A stretch of DNA of 64,000 bases from Moringa oleifera (taxonomy: Eukaryota; Streptophyta; Magnoliopsida; Brassicales; Moringaceae): positions 62,001-126,000 of the forward strand of contig JAJFZO010000581.1 of assembly GCA_021397835.1 (NCBI GenBank), written 5' to 3'. Shown here in pieces: positions 24,162 through 34,900 of this stretch. Position 1 is the stretch's first letter; every line of letters starts with the position of its first letter. The notes beneath the pieces are model-generated. The model was given only the letters and a program-made list of their open reading frames with translations, was not told the DNA's origin and did not search any database. A program made the position numbers and the translations under genes.

Positions 24162-26882
24162 CTAACTGTTCAAGGGCTCTAACTGAACTTCCATTCTTCC
24201 AGACAACCTTGACCCCTTTTCAGCAAAATCTCCACTTGGGCTTAAGAGATCAATGGAATCATCTTCCTCAGCATTTCCCAAAACCCAATTGCTTCTGCCA
24301 AGTATCCTCTCCTTCCTGCGCTGTTTCTCATGGTATTCCAAATACACAACTATCAGTGCACCAATCAAGAACCAGATCACTAATGCCCAATTAAGCCCAT
24401 GTACGTTTTCGCCCCCATATCTATCTCCTAAATGCTTCATTCCAGTGAAAAGCGCCACGACTCCAGCTACAACAGCACATCTACCAACAATGACATGGAT
24501 ATACTCCCATAGAAGCCTCTTTGAAGAAATCTCCTCGCCATTAGCCGGTTTTTTGGGCCTCAGGAATGCATTTCCGGGTTGAACACATGCCAAAATAATG
24601 GCAGCAATGCCAAACTTAACGTGCAATGAGCTCAAAAAGAAGCCCCGAAGTTCAGCCACTGCAAAAAGAAAGCCAAGTAGAACAATTGCTAGTCCTGAAT
24701 ACTGCAGGTAAACATGAATCTGGTACCATCCATCACCTTTCACATGTTTTAGGTATCTTGCTGCTAACACTCCACCAGGAAGCAAAATGCCCCAAGCAAG
24801 GAACATCATGAACCCATGTACAGCCAATACTGGTCGTAAATCTTGCTCAGCCTCTGCAGAGCCTCGAATAAGCATCACCCTGACAGGCCTTTGACTCATA
24901 ACTGAATGCATATTTCTCTCACTTACTTTTCCATCAGTCCATTTAGCTCCCATAGCCCATATAACTTTAAGAGGAGTTGTTGGATCAATAAGATTCTTAC
25001 ACTCAGGCCTCTTACTGTGACTGCAGGAAGGTTTCAAGGGACGTGTGAACTCCAAAGTGATGATGCCATTTTCAGACTTGCACCTGACATAAGTCAAATT
25101 CTCATTTGTTGGATGCACACTAGAGGCATCTTTCCCATCAATCCAATATGTATTTACACGTCCTGTTCCATTACTGTCAACCCAGCCAACGTAAGCATAG
25201 CTATTCACCATTCCACTGCCAAACCCTATAGCAAGATAACCACTTTTCTTCTCAGCACGAGCTGCAATAGATATTGAACCCTCTGACAAGGTCCAAAAGA
25301 ACTTAACTTGTTGATCATCCAAGACAACGCTATTATTATACATATCTGTGATACCTCCATCAACCACCTGAACTCTCCAACCCATTTTCTCCTCATACAC
25401 CGAGTGATAATACACTTGATCAGGAGTATTTCTGTCAGGTGCCCAAACCAATTCCATTGGACTTGCTGGAACTCCATGGGCTTCTGGCCCTCCTGAATAT
25501 ATGGTCTCAGTCCTGTTCCTCAATGTAGCATTTCCACCAAGAAAGTCTGAAGTAACATACAGGGCAACATCATGGCCTGCCTGTATTAAGAATCTCACTG
25601 GCACTCCTCTTTCCACTCTCAAAACTGGTGCTTCCTTCTTATTGATGTACAACACCTTTGAAGGATTTGGAGGATTTGGGTAATGCAGTGCAGGAGCAGT
25701 GGTGACAACCAGAGGCGCATTGGCATCAGCAATAATCAAATCTTGATCCTCCTTATCCTCTGCATCTAGAGGGCCTAAACATTCATCAACAAGCTCTGAA
25801 ACATTAAGCAACAAATGCCCATAAGTCTCTGAATCCAACCCCCCATGATTCTGAGGGAGATAGTAAGGCCTAATAGTATCAGGCGGCCTTATCAACCCCA
25901 GTGCCCAAATAACTGTCATGCTACCGGTATGATTCACAGGCAAATCGTAGTTCTTATCGATCGAAATCAACGGCCTCCTGAACCTAATAAACGACACCCC
26001 ATCTTTTCTATGCCCATAAACCAATTTGGTATTGTTCACTGAACCATCTGGGTTTGATCCTTGATACACCACGTCAGGGCAAACCCCTAAAGCAGGACCA
26101 TCCTTCTTAGCTGAGCATTCACTATACTTTGTTATGTAAAAATCATCAGCAAAGGGCAACCCTTCCTCTGTAAAACCTGCCACTGCCACGTCAGCCCCAA
26201 GCATCAACTCAGAAGAACTCGAGTTTGCCCAGCCAAATGCCATGTAATTCTGGATCCCAATAGCCGCCTCTAAACCGATATCGATAAAACCATCCTCTAC
26301 ATTCAGAGTCCACCTAAGCCTATATTTTTCAGACAATACCTTACAATTATCAAACATTGTGGGCACCTTATGCAACCTACTTCTATTCACCTTCCCTGAA
26401 ACGGCATCGCCACCGGACGGGGGAGAGGACGAATCGAAACTTCTAATATTTGAATCCGACCGATTTGAAAGCAAAACGTGGCCGAAATCGGAGGCGGTAG
26501 GTAGGTCCCAAACGGAAAGGACCTGTATCCGGTCCCAGGTGATGTTTTCCATTAAAGTTACAGTAAACGAAGCATTTTTGTACGTTTGGTTGAGCCTATG
26601 ATCGGAAATGACGAAGCCGCGGGTGATGTTCGCGAATTCGGGGGCTATGGCGCCCCACCAGTGAACATCTGACCCGGGAAGCATATCGAATCTAGAAATC
26701 CTAAAAGAGCAATCGTCGATTACAGTGAAACGCCCTCGCAACTGGTGTTGGACCATGGTGAACTCCGATTCGAACCCGATCAAGGAGCTCTTATTGGAGC
26801 ATTTTCGACCCGGATCGGCATACGAAAAGAAGAGGAGGAAATTAAAGAGAAACCCTAGGAAAAGAGGTTTGTGATTGTTCAT
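24162..26882 (-). CDS. DM13-DOMON-cytochrome b561 membrane protein, single exon
   Basis: One uninterrupted frame encodes 906 aa, matching the roughly 907 aa of Arabidopsis At5g54830. A hydrophobic signal peptide (about 1-22) is followed by a DM13 domain (about 30-137), a first DOMON domain (about 178-300), a linker, a second DOMON domain (about 525-660) and a C-terminal cytochrome b561 core (about 690-880) with several membrane helices and histidines able to hold two b-type haems (e.g. AVHGFMMFLAWG, YIHVIVGRCAVV, MKHLG). The family is thought to pass electrons across a membrane, with ascorbate as the usual cytosolic donor, to a haem- or sugar-binding DOMON module outside the cell; the acceptor is not known. 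The start is set by the signal peptide; no upstream in-frame Met fits better. The absence of introns is notable beside intron-rich neighbours. Confidence 0.95.
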   Translation of the reverse strand: MNNHKPLFLGFLFNFLLFFSYADPGRKCSNKSSLIGFESEFTMVQHQLRGRFTVIDDCSFRISRFDMLPGSDVHWWGAIAPEFANITRGFVISDHRLNQTYKNASFTVTLMENITWDRIQVLSVWDLPTASDFGHVLLSNRSDSNIRSFDSSSPPSGGDAVSGKVNRSRLHKVPTMFDNCKVLSEKYRLRWTLNVEDGFIDIGLEAAIGIQNYMAFGWANSSSSELMLGADVAVAGFTEEGLPFADDFYITKYSECSAKKDGPALGVCPDVVYQGSNPDGSVNNTKLVYGHRKDGVSFIRFRRPLISIDKNYDLPVNHTGSMTVIWALGLIRPPDTIRPYYLPQNHGGLDSETYGHLLLNVSELVDECLGPLDAEDKEDQDLIIADANAPLVVTTAPALHYPNPPNPSKVLYINKKEAPVLRVERGVPVRFLIQAGHDVALYVTSDFLGGNATLRNRTETIYSGGPEAHGVPASPMELVWAPDRNTPDQVYYHSVYEEKMGWRVQVVDGGITDMYNNSVVLDDQQVKFFWTLSEGSISIAARAEKKSGYLAIGFGSGMVNSYAYVGWVDSNGTGRVNTYWIDGKDASSVHPTNENLTYVRCKSENGIITLEFTRPLKPSCSHSKRPECKNLIDPTTPLKVIWAMGAKWTDGKVSERNMHSVMSQRPVRVMLIRGSAEAEQDLRPVLAVHGFMMFLAWGILLPGGVLAARYLKHVKGDGWYQIHVYLQYSGLAIVLLGFLFAVAELRGFFLSSLHVKFGIAAIILACVQPGNAFLRPKKPANGEEISSKRLLWEYIHVIVGRCAVVAGVVALFTGMKHLGDRYGGENVHGLNWALVIWFLIGALIVVYLEYHEKQRRKERILGRSNWVLGNAEEDDSIDLLSPSGDFAEKGSRLSGRMEVQLEPLNS

Positions 26883-28240
26883 GACGAAAAATTGCGTTGA
26901 GATCGGGATCTTACCGGGTCGTCCGTTTGGATCCGAAATGCGAAGTTAACAAGGAGAAGAGGGAACAGAGTTAGCTGACCTGCGGTTTATTTGATGAGTC
27001 AAGAAGGGATAAAGAGGGCGAGTGGAGTTGGCGGAAAAAAACGAGTCAAGAACTTGGCAGGAGGTCATAGGAACTTTCCCTCGTTGAGTTTCGGGAAAGG
27101 GAACAGCGCAAGAGAAAGGGGCAATATTGACGGAGTGGCACTTTGGTTATTTTTGGGGAATATATGTCCAACTGTTTGGACCGAATCATTATTTGGGGAC
27201 TTGCCGTAGCTTGTCTTCTCCCTTTCTTTCCAGGTCTTCTTCTCCTCGCACTTTACTTCTCTGATTGCAATTTTCTGTCGCATTGTCTGTCAAGGAAACT
27301 CCTCCTGGAACATATATTCTTTTATTTATCTCAATTATTTAGCATTAATTTTTAATTCTATTTTTCATTATTTTTATCCGATTTAAAAGTATGAATTGAA
27401 TTATTATATAATTTTGAAAATGAGTTTATAATTGATTTGTTGAAAATGCAGTTCAGATAAAAAATTTATTTGAGTGCCAATCATTGACCATGCAGTAGTG
27501 GAACTCCCATGAACAGCAGCTTCGCTCTGATTTCCTTTCCTTTTCTTTTCTTTTTCCCACTTTTTCTTTTGCGGTGAAAGTGGGTCAAAACTTGCAATTT
27601 TAATGTACATGAACTAGCATGTTTTGGCATCACACCCTTTCATTAGCCTTTCCAGCATCCTCAGGAGGTCGGGCAAGAAAACCATCCTTTACAAAATGAT
27701 TCAAGCATTTTTTAATATATATATATATTTTTTATTATATTAATAATAAAAAATCATAATTAATTAATTAATTATATATCAATATTTCTTTTAAATATAA
27801 TAAAAATTAACTCTGTAAAAAAAATCTGTTTTGTCAATATTGACCAGAATTAAACTCAAAAATAATATATCAAATGTGAAGTAATAATTAAAAAAATAAT
27901 AAAATATTATTTCCAAGTCTTAGCTGTTAGCAGAGTGAAGTGACTTCTAAGCATCACACCTTCACCAAACCACATGGGTCACATCTTCACCCCATGAACG
28001 GCAGTGAAATGTCCTCGTAACCCAAATGCCACAAGCAAACTTCCATGCCTATGTGTTCATCTAGCAGTACACATTGGCTTCAAAGTACTTGCCTTTCCGT
28101 AACGAAAGCAGTCCTATTCTACTGTGTACGATCAAATCTGTTGTCCTAAATTAGCTTTATCATTTTAGAACAAAAGAGTGGACATGCAAGAGAGCCCACT
28201 GTAACACCAAAATCAAGCTTGGCAGAACCTTTCGGTAGTG
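26883..28240. other. Intergenic: promoter of cytochrome b561 gene, AT-rich
   Basis: The first few hundred bases upstream of 26882 should be the promoter and 5' UTR of the DM13-DOMON-b561 gene. Beyond 27300 the sequence is AT-rich, with no gene seen. Confidence 0.5.
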
Positions 28241-28591
28241 CTTCAGTGTGCTTCTTCTCCGCGAAAACATGGGCACGAAGATACTTTCATATAGAAATGC
28301 TGCATATGCCAGACAAAATACTTGCACCTGCTACAGAAACATTCAACAACCGCAGTAAATCTTCTATAGAAGAAATATCTGACAAAAAGCATGCAACTGC
28401 TAATTAGGAAACCTTTTCTTCCTTTATAAGTAAAGAGCAAATTAAGAAACTAACTAATCATTCCATCATTCATGAGAAAAACCTTTGGCCTAAGTTAGAA
28501 AGCATGAATTGGAAAGAAAGAAATGTCCTGGTAGGATAAACAGTAGTTTGCTCCTTACAAATCCTTTCCTGCGATCACACACCAACATTAG

Positions 28592-28710
28592 CTTCCACTA
28601 TTCAAGGGATTTCTCCATCCAAATTTTGAAAAAGAAGGGGTGAAAGACACAACAACGTTACCTTCCACTATTCAAGGGATTTCTCCATCCAAATTTTGAA
28701 AAAGAAGGGG
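28592..28710. repeat. Tandem duplication, period 70 bp
   Basis: A 49-base block beginning CTTCCACTATTCAAGGGATT occurs identically at 28592-28640 and 28662-28710. The spacer starts are also similar, so the whole unit of about 70 bp was duplicated in tandem. It is non-coding as far as can be seen. Confidence 0.9.
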
Positions 28711-29428
28711 CTCATTTCTTTCATTTGGAAAAAGTATGATACATCCTGGAAATAAAAAAATGAACAGGGGGAGACTAGAGCAAAAGTAGTTGAGGAAGAA
28801 TCAAGCCCATTTATCTAGGTAGTATCCTAAAAGTTTCTTAGAATGTCTCCATTAACATTCAATGTCCCAGTTAATCATTCAGATCTGTGCATAGCAAACA
28901 CGTGTGAGCCAGGGTGTGGCAATGGAAACAAGAAAACGAAGAGTCACATGAATGACATTTTAAGTTTAACATGATTCTAATAGACTTTATTGATAGCAGA
29001 AATAAAAACTTACAAAGACATGCATGCAAACCCTCACCCAGGAAAAAAAGTGGATGCACCCAATATGAACTTATCAAGCAATCCAAAAACAAAACTATAA
29101 ACTGCAAATATGGTGATGTCTATAGCACTTGTTTGGATGCTACATAGTTATTTGAAAACTGTAATTCTGAGTTCCACAGATTTAGATCAAAAAAGTTGAA
29201 AAACCAGCATCAAGAGAAAACAAAATCTTATCCACAAAACCCTATGCACTATGTCAAATAAAAGGGAAAACTCAAGCTAACTGGCGCAAAAAGCCAAGAA
29301 AAGATCCATCAAAGGAGACATTATTGCAGTTTGCAAACAACCTGTATCAACCAGACAATATGAATGTTCATAATCAAAGGTTGCATTGAATATTATGACA
29401 TACCATAATCAAATCATAACATACACAC

Positions 29429-29782
29429 CTTGTCTGATCTCATGAACGTTCCTTCAAGCACCATTTTGAATTCCCCACCGCAGATTATGAACCAGTAGCC
29501 GCTGAAACAATAACAAATATCCTATTTGAACGGAAGCCGATCCTTTCTTTCGATTGTGAGACAACAATACCAATTCTTTATAGACAAACACGTTCTATAA
29601 CAGAGTCAATTAGCCGAATCGAGTCCAATCTAATAATAATATAACTAACAAAAGCAGATAAAAATGCATAAATTGGGACAGAGACACATGACACAGAGAC
29701 AGAGGGAGAGAGAAAGGCACAAAGAAGTTCAAACTTTCACATTCAATTAGCAGACAGCCACAGAAAGAAGAAAGTATTTATA
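29429..29782 (-). promoter_or_regulatory. Candidate promoter and spliced exon of an unidentified minus-strand transcript
   Basis: A perfect TATAAATA box on the minus strand (plus 29775-29782) is followed downstream by a pyrimidine-rich leader. A 74-nt candidate exon at 29429-29502 is bounded by a good acceptor (TTGTTTCAG) and donor (AAG|GTGTGT). One phase of this exon is open and contains an ATG, but I found no convincing next exon and do not recognise a protein. It could be a non-coding RNA, a small-peptide gene, or an alternative 3' exon of the upstream CAF1 gene. Confidence 0.3.
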
Positions 29783-30688
29783 GCCTAATAAGTACGCAGA
29801 GGTATTCTTAACTTTGGTTTCTGTGTATGAGTGTGAGCTGATGTGCGTGTGTGTGGGAGTTGGATGGGTCAAGAAGGGAGGTCTCATGGCTGATGGGTGT
29901 GATCAATTCAGGATGGTGTAATCTAACAGAGTATCAATGATAAAATCAACGAAATATGCAATCACTCTAAATGAGTGTGCACACAAATAAAGCCTACAAT
30001 TGATGAGGACAGAGTTCAGAGTGCCAGGAAAAGTTGTGCCGACAACATCCAATATGTAGACAATGTAAGTTATGGAACATATGAAAAAATGAACACAAAA
30101 AAGAAAAAATGACATCCATGAATATTCTTCCTTCACATCAAATTCATATTCCCAATAATTTCCTCAGAAAATATAGAAAGCCTTTCTCCAACTATGCTTC
30201 TTGTTTTCCATGAAAAAGACATGAAGTTCAAATGCAACTCCATAATAAAGCATAATTTCAGTAACAGTATGTTTCAAATTCAGACTTCTCCTTTTCTAAC
30301 AAGAAGATCAAGCAATTGACAATTACCTCCTAAGAATATCCACTGGATGCGTAATGAGAGGAGGTGAAAGGGAACACAAACATTGCAAGCACAAGTTCTT
30401 CATGAGATAATGTCCCAATGAAAGAATGCTAAATAGAAAGCCAGGACAGCGAAGTATAATCTGACAGATATTGAAAGAAGTTGGGAATCATCAAGATTAT
30501 TATTGAAACACTAACTGCAGTAATTTACATGAAACTCAAACTACAAAACCTGTCAAGGTTTCAGTTACAGAGCAACAAAAGGATAGAGGTCATAACTGGA
30601 ACAACAATCTTGTTGCCAATGTATACAAAGAAAATTCAGTTCACACTCAAGTCGTCTACAAATATTCATCAATTCCCAATTATTCTTT

Positions 30689-31519
30689 TCAATTAGTATT
30701 CTGTCCATTCTCGACACCGAGCCCGTACAAAACACCTGCATATTTCTCAGTGGAACCATTGAAAAAGCTATCTCTCAACTTCCTAAAAGTGCAAGCTGTG
30801 AGCAAACTATCAGAACCTGCTTGATGGCAAATACCAACTCTTTCCACTTCCAGCAACTCTGCAAGCTTGTTCAATCCACCATGAAGGCTATTGCAAAACT
30901 TCATCAAATGCTTGATATCATACACCAGTGGGAAATACATGTTGATCAAATCAAAGAACCCTGCTTGTGTGTCAGGCAAACTCCTGCATGTCAACAGCTT
31001 AAGCAAGTACCCGAAATCATACCCACTGTGAAATGTAACCCAATGAACACTATCATTCAACACAATCCCTGACGACATCAAAAGCTCACCAAATCGATTG
31101 ACATCAATACCCTTTTCATTATTCTTCTTAAAATCAATCCCGCATTGGCGCAACAACTCAATGGAATCACTTGCAAATATATCTTCGCTTACATTAAACT
31201 CACGGAAATTGAATTGCCAAATACAGAACTTTTCTGTCCCAAAGGTGGGAAGATTCCCACGTTCATCAGAGAAGGTGAGACCCAATTGGATCAGTTTCAA
31301 CATATCAACGTTATCTTTCAAAGTCTGGTAGTTATAGTCACTGATGTTCTTAAAAGTCCCCACGGGGCGCAAAACCACGCCCGGGAACTCAGTATCCATA
31401 GCTACATAGTTGAAAGTGTCAACAATTTCACGAATCAACGCAAACTCCTCTTCGAGATTATCATTCCACACCTCCCGAATCAGAATTGAATCGTTTTTTA
31501 GCATAGTTGCCATTTCCAA
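30689..31519 (-). CDS. CAF1: CCR4-associated factor 1 (CAF1) deadenylase, single exon
   Basis: The 276-aa single-exon protein belongs to the DEDD exonucleases that shorten mRNA poly(A) tails within the CCR4-NOT complex. All catalytic residues are visible: D42 and E44 in AMDTEFPG, D168 in [11 protein letters not shown]232 and D237 in [10 protein letters not shown]. The NOT-binding FNFREF segment and the conserved C-terminal YGLGVENGQ are present. It resembles Arabidopsis CAF1 homologues 6, 7 and 2 (At1g80780, At2g32070), which are also intronless in the coding part. The N-terminus offers Met at residues 1, 3 and 6, so the exact start is uncertain by a few residues. A likely leader intron lies upstream (31677-31809). 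It is expected in cytoplasm and P-bodies and is often stress- or wound-induced in plants. Confidence 0.96.
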   Translation of the reverse strand: MEMATMLKNDSILIREVWNDNLEEEFALIREIVDTFNYVAMDTEFPGVVLRPVGTFKNISDYNYQTLKDNVDMLKLIQLGLTFSDERGNLPTFGTEKFCIWQFNFREFNVSEDIFASDSIELLRQCGIDFKKNNEKGIDVNRFGELLMSSGIVLNDSVHWVTFHSGYDFGYLLKLLTCRSLPDTQAGFFDLINMYFPLVYDIKHLMKFCNSLHGGLNKLAELLEVERVGICHQAGSDSLLTACTFRKLRDSFFNGSTEKYAGVLYGLGVENGQNTN

Positions 31520-31676
31520 TCACCAAGAAAATCAAAAATATAACCAGACCCAGATCTGTATAGAAAGCATAAGTACTCAGACACTCAGAACCTGGAACTG
31601 GGACGGTCCTGTGTTGGTGTTGTTACTGGGACTTAAAGTTGCAAAACGATAAGTTTTCGCTGGTTATGATGCAGAT

Positions 31677-31809
31677 CTGAAAGAAACCAAGTGAGAACAA
31701 ATCAGACATCAAGAACATAAGAGAAACATGTCAACTACGAAGCTTCTTTCGAAACCCTGAGAGAGCTAAACCGAAGCAAAACAGGAAATGAAAGCATATG
31801 AGATCTGAC
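31677..31809 (-). other. CAF1: Predicted 5' UTR intron of CAF1
   Basis: On the minus strand a donor CTAAG|GTCAGATC and an acceptor TTTCTTTCAG|ATCTG bound 133 bases upstream of the CAF1 start. Only splice-site likeness supports this. Confidence 0.4.
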
Positions 31810-31925
31810 CTTAGATTTGTCAAATTGAGTCTCTTAATGGACAGATCTAGAACTCTCGGCAAGTAATTTCCGCTGTGTCCAACAGAGGATTTTGGGTCAA
31901 CGAAGCGAAGAGATAGAGAGAACAA

Positions 31926-33756
31926 GAAGAGAGAGAGACAAGGACGAGGCTTAAGCCCTTTACTCTGGGTGTCTCCTAAACGACTCTAAGGACAGAAGTT
32001 AAAAGAGGAAAGTGATGGAGCCGAGGACTGGGTCAAAAAAAGGAGGGCGTTTTGGTCAGAACAAAGTCCCCAACGACGGCGTTTATTGGATACCCTCCTG
32101 TTCCCAGCATCATTGCTTTGGCAATTCCACGCGTATCACTTCCTCCTACATAGAAACTAAAACAAACTTTTATTATTCTGCTTATGCATATGTGTGTATA
32201 TATATATATATAATGATTTATATATATAATTTTAAAATTTTTTTGTTATGATACATATTAATTCAATAAAATTAATAATCAAGCATTTTTATATTTTTTT
32301 TAATTTTATATCATTATAAATTATACAAAAAATTTTATTTTTATTAAAAATTAAATACAAGCTCAGGTAAGCAAGCCATATAGTTTCTTAATTATATGAA
32401 TTTATTGAAGTTAAAAAAAAAAAAAAAGAGTGGGTCCATTGAACTTGATGCAGATACCTTTCAATTCATTAAAACTAAGAACAGCCATGGCCACAAGCTA
32501 GGCAGATATAAGAGAAGGCAGTTGAAAGAAATCATATTTAATATGACCTTAATATATGATAGAGTTGAATAACTGAATCCTTATGGTCTTATCACTTGAA
32601 AGATGATTGTCATATCACTTTCCAACAATAACCCTGTATTTATGCTGCTGAGTAGGCATGCAGGCAAATATTCAATTAGTAACTCCATGGTCTAAAATGG
32701 TATTTCCACGCAAGATTTTGGATTACCATTTAGAGATTTAATGTTTTGTTTCTAAGTATATAATAACAGCCATGACAACAATCATAATAATATTAAAATA
32801 TTTTAAATATGCCAATCAGTAAACGTGAATGATGATGTAAATGTTGATCTGATCTTGATAAAGTTCTTTATTGTTTTAAATGGAAAAAAATATTATAATA
32901 TTTTTATCAAGCGTATTAAAAATAGTAAAAAAACATTAATTTGTTACTATGAGTTAGTTATCATGGATTACTATGTTTTGATATATGCAATTAAGATTGG
33001 TATGTATGTCATAATGTGAAAGGGTGATTCAATTTAAGATGGGAAAACGGGTTCCAAGTCTTTTATACTTAAATATAATGTTGATCTTAACTTTTTATAA
33101 ATTTAAATAAATCGAAATTAATGAATACACAAATAAATTATTTTAAAAAACTATTAAAATTTAAATAATTAATATAATGGAATACAGCAAAGTCTCAAGC
33201 TTAGAGACAAATCTCTACCAGACCTTGTGGTTCTTCCTTAATGGCAGAAATTCTTTAAGAGCACAGGAATAATTATGTCCTTATTACAATCATTGAAGCC
33301 GTGCCCTGTAGTCGGGCTGCCTACTTACCCACACATACCTCTTCTGCTCTCTGGTTGATTTTTCACTTTCATTATAAAATTATCAGATAAGGACCAAAGT
33401 GAGTCAGGATAAGGAGGGGGAGCACATTTTCATGGCTTTTTTCTTGGCCCCCCATGGAGTCATGACCATTAATGTGGACAATTAAGGATCTTGTCCTTAA
33501 CACTTTTACCAAACCATGCATGATTAAAGTTGCGGCCCCTTTAATTCAAGTGAAATTTAAATTTGTTCCCTTTAAAACAATGTCGCCACTTTTTGATCTT
33601 TTGCTTTATTGCTTTTAATCAAGATATTAATCATGAACCAAAAGCATAATGTTACACGATCGCGCTCCAAACATGATAAGACTTTTTTGGGCTTGTTGCA
33701 ACCTGCTGTGCATAAGATTAATTTTTATATATTTTATGTGCGCCAGAGCAACAGTT
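31926..33756. other. AT-rich intergenic region
   Basis: No gene seen. It contains the CAF1 promoter at its left edge, a short (TA)n run near 32200 and long AT-rich stretches. Confidence 0.6.
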
Positions 33757-33830
33757 GCTTTCATAGCTCAGTTGGTTAGAGCACCCGTTTAGTAAGCGGG
33801 AGGTCTTGAGTTCGACTCTCAATGAAAGCA
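33757..33830 (+). tRNA. tRNA-Thr(AGT): tRNA-Thr (anticodon AGT)
   Basis: The 74-nt cloverleaf is complete. Acceptor arms GCTTTCA and TGAAAGC pair fully, the D arm is GCTC...GAGC, the anticodon stem CCCGT/GCGGG encloses loop TTAGTAA (anticodon AGT), and the T arm is TTGAG-TTCGACT-CTCAA. The discriminator base is A and there is no intron. It has the hallmarks of a functional plant nuclear tRNA-Thr; the first anticodon A would be edited to inosine to read ACU, ACC and ACA. Confidence 0.97.
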
Positions 33831-34900
33831 AATGTTTCCTTCTGTGGGTGCGTTTTTGTTACTAGTTGTGTTTATCGGGTTGCTGCATTGTCCGAGGCAA
33901 GAAACAAAAGGGGAGGGGACGTGGTAGCCAACCGAGTGGGAGACAATGGTTTGTGTCCGAAAAGCTGGCCAAGTGTCATTTCCTCGCTTGGCTCCATCCG
34001 TAGGACGCACTGTGTGATCTACGTCTTCATTCTTGACGGCTCTTGAGGATCGGAGATTTTTCTTTTTCCCTCAATTTATTATTTTACGGTTATTGCTTCA
34101 CTGAGAAAATATCTTGCTCGGTCTGGACGTGATCCCGCATTTTATGGTCGTTGGGAACGTCTGTCAGATCTGTTGCCCAGGTGTTCGTGTTCCTCTGGCC
34201 CTCTTACACAAGTCCTCATGTTTGGTTGCTGAGAAAAATGAAGGAAAAGGTGAGAAATCCCTGACACTGAGAACTACCAGTGTTACCAGATAAAAATAAT
34301 TTTTTCTTTTTAAATTGTGTTTGTTTCTTGTCTACCTGGTGGGAAAGTATTTGATTTATCTTTTGCTTCCTTGTAACAAGTGTGAGATAGTTAAAAGGCT
34401 CTATATCTGGTTGAAGCAGATTGAATATGTCCTTTGGCTTTTCACAGTTAGGCACAATTCGACCTTTTGAAGTAATTAAGCACTGAAATCTGAATCGGAT
34501 CGGCAGTTTTTGCTTCAATTCAAGGTTGCAGCTATATCATGCAACGATTGTATGCAAACAATTGAGCTCGTCTTCATTATTAGTCTAGCCATTATATGAT
34601 CCTTGTAGTTCTTCCTCAGTTATCGAGAGCAGAGTCAGACTTTCTCCATTTCTTGAATGCTTTTTCTATTGGCAAAAAGAAAATATATTCCAAGGCAATA
34701 CATCCAATGGATTTTGCTTTCCCTGGTGAAATCTCTAATTTCTTGTTCTTTATATGTTGGTGTGTCGCCATAAACATTCCAGGGATGGAGCTCTTCCAAT
34801 TGCCCATGATGCCTTTTCACTGCCAAATGAAAGACTTTAAGGAAGTGGTGGCGCACTTTAGGTTCTGAATTTGACTTCCAAAGCAATCCCAGGGAAAACA
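33831..34900. other. Intergenic, no gene supported
   Basis: Overlapping short frames on both strands (for example 34216-34518 minus and 34596-34868 plus) have no recognisable domain or splice context. The right edge is upstream sequence of the broken DUF863-like gene. Confidence 0.5.

Noticed and set aside
24906..25277. 123-aa plus-strand frame
   Set aside because: Antisense shadow of the DM13-DOMON-b561 coding exon, which is far longer and has clear domains.
34216..34518. 100-aa minus-strand frame
   Set aside because: No recognisable family, biased Lys/Gln composition, no promoter or splice support.
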